In this document: positions 21,701-33,700 of the stretch, in pieces | How the letters are laid out: every line of letters starts with the position of its first letter | Numbering within the stretch: position 1 is the first letter of the stretch | Source: a virus | IMG/VR virus record: IMGVR_UViG_3300020468_000006 | Location: 1-61,667 of that record | Direction: 5' to 3' (one strand) | Length of the DNA stretch: 61,667 nucleotides | The notes under the pieces: model-generated | The model's input: only the letters and a program-made list of their open reading frames with translations | What the model was told of the DNA's origin: nothing | Database searches by the model: none | Position numbers and translations under genes: made by a program

Positions 21701-24700
21701 GACTTATATCTCTTTCTAACCAGAATATCATCCTTGATAACATTGCTCAGACCACAATTACCCCTACTACTCTAACAAATGCAGCAGACAGAATTAATGC
21801 TGATTTCTTAGATTATGAAGAAGTAAGATCTACTGAGATCGAATATAACAACTTATCTGGTGGTGCTCTTGCTAATGATGATGTTATGCGTTCTGTTAAC
21901 GTAACTTATGGTAATACTACAGATGACGCTCTTAACAGATATAAGGATGCTGCTAGAAGTATAAGGAACAATAAACAAGAAATTATTGATTATGCAACAT
22001 CACAGATTGCAATTGACTATCCTGACTTCTATTATACTGGTGAAGCAGAAACTGCACCTTGGGGTAGATTTAGAGATGGTTATCGTCTAATACAGAAAAA
22101 CAAAGCATGGATCGTTGCTAAAGCATATCAGGACATGGTAGTTCAGTATCCTGGTTCTACAATCCCTAGTGCTACAAAATGTAAGAGAGATATCGGATAT
22201 ATGATCGATGCTCTATCAAGAGATACAGGATGGGGTGGAACAGTATATACACGTAAATTTATCCAGAAATACTTCTCTGCTGATGGTTTAACATATCTCT
22301 ATGTTAATGCTCAATCTAACGAGACAGTTTATGCATATGAGCAAGCATATGGATATATGCAGAATGCTATCCAAAACGATCTAACTGGATCTGAAACTAT
22401 CGATGCTGTTGCATATACCAAGTATAACGAGAGAACTAGTGGTCCTAACAACAATAGTGGAATCACTGCTGACCCTAATCCTGGTGGAAACTATGGAACT
22501 ACAGGAACTAACACTACTAACAATGGTACTGACAATTGTGCAGATGTACAAGCAGCACTACAAACTCTCTTTAATAACGTCAAGGAAGTATTAAATGCAG
22601 GTTCATTAACAGATCTTATTGACCTATCATTACCTGATGCTAATTACACTGCTAAAGAAATTAAGTGTAATAGAGACACAGGATACTTTGTTGATGCTAT
22701 TGCAGATGACTTAGATGGTGATGGTAACTTTGCAATCGTAACATTTACTAAAAAATTCTTTGATGCAAGCGGTATACCAATCAACAATGGTCTTCCAGAA
22801 ACAGAAGAAGCAATAACTGCATTTAACGCTGCTAAAGATCTATGTAAGCGTGCAATGAGAAACCTATTGTATAGTCAGACATTGACTACAAAAGGTTATA
22901 ACCTCAACGATCCTACAACTTACTCTGCTCCATACTTAGATGGTGGCGGTGGTACTACTGCACATTACTATGATCCTAACTATGCATCAGGATCTAATCA
23001 ACTTGATACAAACTGTGCAAACGTAGCATCTGCTATTGATACATTATCTAACCTTGCTACAACTGCATTTACTGGTGCTCAGTTTACTGCGTCAGGTGCA
23101 ACATACAATGCAGCAACTGGTGTGATGGTATTGACTATCGGTACTCACAGTTTAACAACTGCAGACACTGTTAGAATCGATGCTAATTCATTGACATTCA
23201 CATGTCTAATGGATGGTAACACTGCTAATAAAACATATCCAAGATCAACTGACCCTGCATATGAAACTCAGCGAGCAATCACTGCAACTACAAATAATAC
23301 AATCACTATCAACGTTGGTACATCTCCTCTAGTAAACCATGATGTTACTGGTGCAAATTACAACGTAACTTCAGGTGATTTACAATTAACAATCGGTGCA
23401 CATAACTTAGAAGTTGGAACTAGCATCAAGATTGCTACTGAATCATTAACATTCCAGTGTGCATATAACGGTGGTGGTACTAGCGTATATCCTCGTGCTT
23501 CAGGTGCTAACACTTCTAGTGGTGCTGACTATGCATATGACACTGCACTACCAATTACATCCAAAACTGGAACAACAATCACAGTTAATGTTAACGGTGG
23601 ACAGGGTGCTATCTCTAACACTGATGCCCATACATTTGTATCTGCAACAGCAGGTGCTGTTGTTTCTGGTGGTAACTATGCACATACCTTTGTAAGTGGA
23701 GTTGCTAACTCTATCAAGGCAGGTGGTAACCTTGACAATATTAATGCATTATCAGTTATATCTGATGGTACATACAGAGAGAATGAGAACATTCGTGTTA
23801 ACAAGTATGCCTATAAGGATAGAGGTGGTTCTGGATTCTTCGTTCCTGGTGATACTATTACAGGTGCAAAATCTGGTGCAAGTTTCGAACTTAAGGGTGC
23901 TAACTCTGGACTAAAATGGTTGTATGCTCAAACTGTTTCTGGAATACTAGAAAATAGAGAGTATATTACTAACACCAAGATGGTTAATAATCTAGGTGGT
24001 AGTAATGTCAACATGACACCTAGCAGTGCAGCGTATGATCCTCTTACTGGTCAACTAACACTTACTAGTACTGCTCATGGTTATTCAGTAGGAAATAAAA
24101 TCTCTCTTGCTAACAACTGCTTGACATTCAGTTGCGATATGGACGGTGGTAATGCAAGTAAGACATATCCAAGAACAACTGATCCTGTAGGACAAGGACA
24201 ACAACTTGATATCATCAGAACAACTGCAGATACATTTACTGTTGTTGTTGGTTCATCACCTATAGTTGAGAAAAATATAACAGGTGCAAACTATGATCCT
24301 GTTCTAGGTGAGATGCAGATCAATGTTGAGGGTGGACACAATCTTAACGTTGGTGAGAGTATTAGATTAAAACCTAATTCATTAGTCTTTACTTGTGACA
24401 CTGATGGTAATGCTACTGAGCACTCTTATCCTAGGGCATCTGGAGCAGGTAACCCTTCAGGTGGTGCTGACCCTGCTTACAATACTGCTGTTGCAATCAC
24501 TGCAGTTGGATTTAATACTTACACAGTAACTGATGCAACATACACTCCTCTAGATGGATCATTAGTTCTTAGTATTGTTAATCATGGAATGCAAAGTGGC
24601 GACAAGATTAAGATCGTTGATGGATCAATAAGATTTACATGTGCTAAAGATAATAATGCAACTAATCATGATTATCCAAGAACATCTGACCCAATCTCAT

Positions 24701-27700
24701 ATCAGTGGTATGATATTACTGTACTAGATGACAATAACATCGGTGTTAATGTTGGAGTATCTTCTGACACATCTGTACATACATTCGTATCTGCAAATTC
24801 TAACGGAGTACAAAAACAAGATGGCACTATTTTTATTAACGTTCTCGGAGGCTCTGCTCCTGCATCTGATACTTCTCCACACACTTTCATAAGAGCTACA
24901 GAGGGTGCTTTGATGACTGGTGGTGGATACACCCATCAGTTCGTATCAGCAGTAACTAACGGTGTTACTGTTTATCCTGCTAGTGTAAGACTTACCAACA
25001 CTCAAAAGCGTGCAGGTACTAAGTCTCTAGCATTTGATTCTGGTGCATACTTATCTTATGGTCTATCAGATATACCTGCATGGGGTACATCAGACTTTAC
25101 TATTGAGTTCTGGATCAGACCTACCACAGCAATGAATAGTACAAAGTATCTTGTTGATCTTCGTACAAGTGGTGCTACTGAAACTAACTCATTTAGTCTA
25201 TACATTGATAGTGGTAATCTAAAATGGAAACTCAATCAAACTGATCAAATAAGTGGTGCTCATGGTATGAGTCCAAATGTTTGGTATCATATTGCATTAA
25301 CAAGAACAAGTCAGATATTAAAACTTTGGGTCAATGGTTCTCAGGTAGGTAGTGACTACACAGATGCTGCTACTTACTATGAACGTAAGATGACTATTGG
25401 TGCTGAGTGGAATGGTCAGAATAACTTTGTTGGATTCATGGATAACTTCGTTATCTACCCAACAACTTCTAAGTACACTGCAACATTTACACCTCCTACA
25501 GTATTCCCAACATCAACAACTGACATCTCATTCTCTATGGACAATGAGTTGCCATTGATTATGAGCAACCAAGAGGCATATGCAACTTATACAGGTACTA
25601 CTAACTCTGCTGCTCAAGCAACTAGTATTGATTATGTTAACCGTGAAGTTATTGTTGAGGAGATTGAGATATCAAGAGACACACAACGTGCTTGTGCTGA
25701 TATCTTAGAACTTAACAGAGCATGGATTGCTGAGACTGCTGTTAATAAGATGAAGGCGAAATATCCTGATCTATTGATGCCTGGTGATACTGCTGATGGT
25801 GTAGGTCCTCAACTTGGTACTAACTTCTGTTTGAGAGATACTAAAGAATTCATTCTTAAAGGTGTTATCGAAGATTTACGTTATGGTGGTAACTATAATA
25901 GTACACTTGCTGCTAGAAACTACTTAACTGCATACGAAGGTCTAGATTACATCGCTAATGAAGTATTGATGTCTATCTACACTTATAGACTTCTTGCTCC
26001 AATCTGTAATTATGTTCTTACCACAACAAGCACTGATCTTAAGACATACGATGGAACTAAGTATACAGAGATACTAAGAATTCCTAATAACTTCTCATCC
26101 CCTGCTGCTCAATCTATACAAGATGAGATTACAAAACTATGTGATGATATTGGAGATGTTATAGGACCAACAGGTCAAAGATATAGAGACGCAGGTGATC
26201 TTCTATGGTTAAACAGAGATGTGATTGCTGCTGAAACTGTTGGTTGGTTGGAAGCAACGTATCAAGCAAATATTAACGGTACGACTTATGACTTCTATCA
26301 GAATCCTAATGCAAATCCTAATAAGTGCAGTTACGAAATCAAGCAATACATTATTCCTGCTGTTATTGCTGACTTGGTTACAGGTGGAACTTCTGCTATG
26401 CAGTACAACGCAAGCAAGTTCCTCAACAATAATAACGAACTTTATTCGGTTGACAATGAACTAAGTGCTGTAATTGATGCTTACAAGTTTGTTAAAATGC
26501 TTTGCGAGAAAGCAGTTAACAACACACTACTAACAAATGGAGTAGCATCTGGTGGTTTAGGTATTCCTTCTGCTTATCAGGATGACTACTATACAATGCA
26601 GTACACAACTTTAACAGTCTATAGAGATCCTACAATCACTATTGACCCAGAAGGTTATGATCCATCTCGTACAGCAAATGACAGACTTCTAGATACTGCT
26701 GAACTTCTAGAGAAGAATGCTAATGTAATTGCTTGGGAAGCAGTTCACACAATGAACGATCTTTCTAAGTTCCTTAACTTTACAGTTCCTGGTGGTGCTC
26801 AAAACTGTGTAGATGACGTTGTAGATATTATTGGTGCTGTTGGACATGACTTAAGAAAGGGTGGAAACAGTAAGACATACGAAGCTGCTAAACTATACCT
26901 TGACTCTGAAACTAATAATCTTATCCAGTTAAATGGTCGTCAGCATACTCATCAATTTGTAAGAGCAGAATTAAATGCAATCCAATCAGGTGGTACTTAC
27001 AATCATACATTTGTAACTTCATCAACTAATGCTGTTACTGCAAATGGTGGTGCACAATTTACTCCATCAAATGTTGTCTATCAACCTGCAACTGGTAACT
27101 TAATTCTTACCATGCCTAGTCATGGATTGACAACTTCTAATACTATTACTATTGCAGAGAACGGATTCACCTTCACTTGTGGAATGGATCAAGATGAAAG
27201 CAATCATACTTACCCACGTAAAGGTGATCCTGCATATGGCAAATCCATTGCTATCACTGGATATACACTATCTACAATTACAGTTAATGTTGGTGCTTCA
27301 CCTCTCGTTAACTATAACGTTTCTCAAGCATCATACGATGCAACTAACGGTGAATTAATATTAAGTATTGGTGCTCACCAATTAGCAGTAGGTAAGAGTT
27401 TCAGATTTAAGCAAGAGTCATTAGTATTCACATGTGATAGAGATGACTATGCAACTGAGCATGCTTATCCAAGATCTACTGATCCTACTTTTGACACTGC
27501 TGTAGATATTAGTGCTGTAGGAACAACAGCACATACTGCTACAAGTGCTGCATACGACCCATCAACAGGTGTTATGACATTGACTCTTAATGGTCATAAC
27601 TTAGCAGGAGAAACAACACACACTGCAACTGATGCTGCATATAATCCTGAGACAGGTATCTTAACTCTAACTGTTGGCAACCACGGATTTGCTTCTGGGG

Positions 27701-30700
27701 ATAGTGTAAAACTTGCTGATAATTCAGTTACATTTACATGTACTTTAGATAGTAATGCTACAAACCATGCATATCCAAGATCAACTGACCCTGCATCAGG
27801 ATCATTCTTACCAATCCGTAACGTAACTCAGAATACATTTGATGTACAAATATTAGAAACAATCCCATCTACTAACGTAACTGCACATACATTCGTATCT
27901 GCAACTACTAATGGAATTACAAAAGCAAATGATTATGTTTGGATAGAAGAAGATGCAGTTGTATTTACATGTGGTCAAGATGGTAATGGATCAAACCATG
28001 CATATCCAAGACCTCAGGATCCTGCATACAAAGCGTGGTTACCTATAACAAGAATCGATGCTAATAATTTCTCTGTACAGACTTTATCAACTGCACCTTC
28101 CACAAACACAACTCCACACGTATTTGTATCCTTCGCAACTGATGGACTTAAGAAACAAACAGGTACGATTACTTGTAATGTAGGTGTTGCACCTGGCGAA
28201 GATGCTGCAGGTATTAGTGTAATTAAGATCGCAACTGAGATTGCTCAGTTAACAATGAGAAATGCATTTGGTCGTGAGAACCTTTACATTTACAATCCCG
28301 ATGCAGGAACTGGTGATGGTGATGGTATAACTGGTGGTGGTTCAGAATCTATTGATAATGTCGATGTATCATCTTATGAAAGAAATGCTGTTAAGGATAG
28401 ATTCATTAACGCTGCTGATGTAATCGATAGAAACATTAGAGTTATTGCTGAAGAAACTATTGCTGCTGCTAAAGCACAGTATCCTTCACTTCAGATTCCT
28501 GGTGGAAATATTAACTGTGTACATGACTTAACTGACTTCTTATATGCTATCCAGTGGAACTTACGTCACGGTGGTAATAACAAGGTCTTCCATGCTGCTG
28601 AATACTATGTTAACGAAGGTCTAACACATGCTACTGAAGCAACATGGATTATGAATTATGCTAGAGATCTAGCAATTCAGGTAATGAGAAATGAGTCTCT
28701 TGCTCTTAACTATGGTGCTGATCCTTCATATGATACTGCTATTGATATTGTTGATATTGCATCTACATCTCACACAGCAACCAATGCTGCTTATAATGCA
28801 TCAACAGGTCTTCTAACCTTAACTATCTCAGGTCATGGATTTGATGTAGGAAACAGAATTAACATTGCTGACAACTCATTGACATTGACTTGCTCAATGG
28901 ATAATCAGAGAAGTAATCATGTATATCCAAGATCTACTGACCCTGTTAGTGGACAATGGTTACCAATCATTTCTAAGACTAATGACACATTTGTTGTTAA
29001 CGTTGGTACATCTAGACTTATTAAGTTTACACCTACTCAGGTCATTTACGAACCTAACACTGGTAACTTAATCCTAACAATAGGACCACACAAGTTAACA
29101 ACAGGAACTAACATCAAGATATTAGGTAACTCATTAACATTCACTTGTACTCAAGATGCTAATGCTACTAACCACACATATCCTCGTACAACTGACCCAA
29201 TCTATGATGAACCAGTTGCTATTGTTGGTACTACTGCTAACACTGTAACAGTTAACGTTGGTACATCTGTAATTAAGAACTATGATATTCATGGTGCAAA
29301 CTTTAACCACACAACTGGTAACATCGTTCTTTCAGTTGGTCCTCATGACTTTAGAACTGGACAGAGTGTTAAGTTAGCAACTAGTTCTTTAGTGTTTAGA
29401 TGTGATGAAGATGCACAAGCAACTGATCACGTATATCCTCGTGCTTCAGCACCTAATGGTCCTGACCCTGCTTGGAATACAAGCATCAATATTGACGCTG
29501 TTGGATACACACAGCATACACCAACAAATGCAACTTATAATTCATCTACTGGTGTTGTACAATTAACTCTTGCTAATCATGGATTAACAGGACACACAAC
29601 TCATACTCCAACCAATGCAGTATTCACACCTGCTGATGGTAAGATGGTTGTTACTCTTGCCAATCATGGTTTTGCAAATAACGATAGAGTTAAACTTGCT
29701 ATTGGAGCGATAACATTTACTTGTGCTTTGGATAATAATGCAACCCTTCATCCATATCCTAGACAGTATGGATCTAATGCACCTGGTGGATCTGACTATG
29801 CATTCGATAAGTGGATACAAGTTACTAACGTAACTCAAGATACATTCGAAATCAACGTTGGTATTTCCTCTAACACTACAACTCATACATTTATATCTGC
29901 TCTTACTAATGGTCTAACACATGCAGGAGACATGGTTAAGGTTGCAGAAAATGCACTAACATTTACATGTACTAAAGATGGAAACTCTGCTAACAAATCA
30001 TATCCTAGAACATCTGACCCATCATACGATGAGTGGTTACCTGTTACTAAGATTGATAACAATACTATTAGTATCGTTGTAGGTGACTCTGGTCCTAATG
30101 ATCAATACACTCACTCATTTGTATCCTTCGCATCTAACGGACTTTGGAAGCAAGACGGAACAATAACATTAGATGTTAACGATGGATCTGGTGCTATATC
30201 TAACCAGACAAACCACGTATTCCAGTATGCAGTATCTGGAGCATTGATAACTGGTGGTAACTATACACATACATTTAAGTCTGCAACTGCAGGTGCTGTA
30301 CAAACTGGTGGTAACTACACTCATGAGTTTGTATCTGCAACAGCAAATGGAATTAAGAGACAAGATCCTGCAGGTAATGTAACATTACAAGTTGGAACAT
30401 CTGGTCCTAATGATCAATACACTCACGCATTTGTAAGTGCTAACTCTGGTGCTTTGATAACTGGTGGTAACTATCAACATAGATTTGTTACTGCAGAATC
30501 ACAAGCAGTGATAACTGGTGGTAATTATCTACACACATTTGTAAGTGCTGCAACTAACGCAGTTGCTGTTGGTGGATCTCCTACTAACTTAACTCCTAAT
30601 GGAGCAACTTATGATGGTGAAACTGGTAAGTTAGTTCTATCATTTGCTTCAGCACATAACTTAACTAATTCCAATACTATCACAATTGCTGATAATGGAT

Positions 30701-33700
30701 TAAACTTCTCATGTACATTTGATGGTAACTCAACAGTTCATGGATATCCAAGATCTACTGACTATGCATCTGGACAGGTATTACAAGTAACTGAATGGAC
30801 AACAAACACAATTACAGTTAACGTAACTACAACTCCGATCGTTAACTATGATGTTACTAATGCAACTTATGATGCAGGTACAGGACACTTAGTATTAGAT
30901 ATTGGATCTGTAGGTGTTGCTACACTTAAAGGACCAACAGCAGGATTGACTGCTACTGATGCTTCATACGATCCATCAACAGGTGTCATGACATTGACTG
31001 TTACAGGTCACAATATGGCAAATGGAGACAGAGTTAACATTGCTGATAATTCATTAACATTCACATGTACACAAGGTTCAGGTAACCACTCTTATCCAAG
31101 ATCATCTGACCCTGCAAGTGGAAACTGGTTAGATATCTCTAACGTAACTACAAACACATTTGATGTACAGGTTCTAGAAAATATTCCTTCTACTAACACT
31201 ACAACTCATACATTTGTATCTGCAGTAAATGGTGGAATTACTAAGGCAGGTGAGAACATTAGAGTTAGAACTGACTCCTTGACATTTACATGTTCACAGG
31301 ATGATTACGCTACAACTCACACATATCCTCGTGCTAAAGATCCTGCATTCGATCGTCCAGTACCTATCGTTGCTAAGTCTGGTTCTACAATCACAGTTGA
31401 TGTTGGACAGTCACCTATCGTTGCTTACACACCAACAAATGCTACCTATGATCCTGCAACTGGATTCTTAGTATTGACTATCGGTGCACACAGTCTAGTT
31501 AATGGAACTACTGCTAAGTTAGCACCTAACTCATTGACATTCACATGCTCAAGAGATGGCAACACTGCACAGAAGACATATCCTAGAAGTGGACATAAGT
31601 TTAAGCAATCATTCTATAATGATCTAGATTACTACCCATACAATAAGGGTGATTATGTTATCACTGCTGATACTGAGAGTCCTCTATGTGCTGACGTAGC
31701 ATCTGCTATCACAACAATGATGGCAATCGTTACTGATTCTATTGCAACTCCTGCATCTCTAACAGATGGTACAATCACTAAGACTCTACCAACAATCTGG
31801 CCAGTTAAGTATGCACCTGAAATGGTAGAACGTGATGTTAGCATTACATACTATGCTGATGCAGGTGATAATTGGAACCAGACATGCCCTAACTCTGCTG
31901 CAGCGATAGAATCATTAATGAACATCGTTGTTGATACTATCAAGTTAGCGAAAGATGGTGGTGGTAGTCATCTAGATGCTATTGAGAAAGTAGAACCATG
32001 GACATTTAACAGACAGTATCAGACATGGACATGTTATAACGTTAAATCTTCTATCCATACATTATTCGATGTATTGATGAAGACATTATCAGGTGGATCT
32101 AAATCTGATCTTAAGTCTGCACGTCATATACTCTTTAATAAGCATGCGATAACTGCTAGAGCATATGAGAGAACAACTAACCAATATCCTGGTACTGCTG
32201 CAACACTTCAGTTTGCTGATGATATGGTTCATTCATTATTGTATGACCTTAACACAGGTGGTAACCAAGGTATGCTTAAGTTGGTTAACTCATGGTTCGA
32301 TGGTGAGGGTAACTTTATTGCATTCCAAGATGTTGTTAGACAGCACTTACTCTTCTACACAACACGTATTCGTGAATATGTAAAACGTGCATTATATGAT
32401 CAGAACAATACTACTCAGTGGGATGGTTATGATATCTACAAGGATACAACCAACACTGCTGCTATTGATGCTAGATTTGAGTATGAGTGGGAAAGTACAG
32501 AGTTTAGAATTGACAGTTCACTAAACCTTGCATACCATGGTCTAAACAGATCTGCACCTCCATCAAATAACCAAGTTACATTCATCAATAGTACTGATGC
32601 TACTAACTTACAGAATCTATATGATGAAGGTGAAGATTATAATACTGATCCAGAACTAGTTCTATTGACACCAACTATCGAAGTTGGATTCGAAAGAAGA
32701 GAAAGTGTTGTGAGAATTACACGTCCTAACTTCTTCTCTCGTGGTGACATCGTTGCTTATATCCCTGCCTCTGGTCAAATAGAACCTGCATTACAAGATC
32801 AAGATTACTACTATGTTCTAAACGCTACTGCAGAATGGTTTGAGATTGCTCGTGAGATTCGTCATGATGCAAGATACAGACTCTTCGAAGTTGATAGAAA
32901 TCTAACAGGTCAGCAAAGAGTACAAACAGTCGTACGTCAAGGTATTATCGTACCGACTGCAACATACGCAATGCGTGATTTGGATCAACCAATTAGTGCA
33001 GGATTTAACACTGCTGACATTCTTATTGGTGCAACATCTAATGCAACATCTGAGGTTATTAGAATACGTAATAACGAAGCAGATATCATTAAACTATACT
33101 ACAAGTATAACATCGATGCTGCTACAGGTAGATTCACAAATGGTGAAACAATACAGCAACAAGGTGCTACATCTAACAATGCTGTAGTTGTTCAGACTTC
33201 TGTATTGACTGGTGATGGAACTGACGAAGGTTGGATTTATGTAGAATCATTAAATGGTGCGTTATCAGATAACGCTGTTATGGAGGGAGTAACTTCAGGA
33301 CTAACTGCATCTATAAACGGAACACCAACAACTCGTATGTTGATCAACCTTAATAGAGGTCAGTTTGCTGCAGGTGAGAAAGTCTTTAATAAATCAAATG
33401 CTGCTACAGCAGATATAGTTTCCTACGAGAACTCAGCAGGTGCATTGGTAGGTAATACTGGTGGACGTATAACAATCGATATCGAAACTATACAGGAAGA
33501 CTTTACTGACGGTGATATAATCTATGGTTCTATTACTGATACAATCTTAGACATTGCTAATATCACTGCAGGTGGATTCGAAGCACTAGAACTTAATCAG
33601 TATGTACATGCTGTATCAACAATAGAATTAGACATCTCTAGTGTTGTTCGTGATGGTGGTTACAATGGTGACTTTAGTGCAGGTGACACAGTTTACTTAC

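Noticed and set aside
21930-32400. CRISPR array or non-coding satellite as explanation for the repeats
   Set aside because: Repeats keep the reading frame, differ mainly in codon choice and conserve amino acids, so they are protein repeats.
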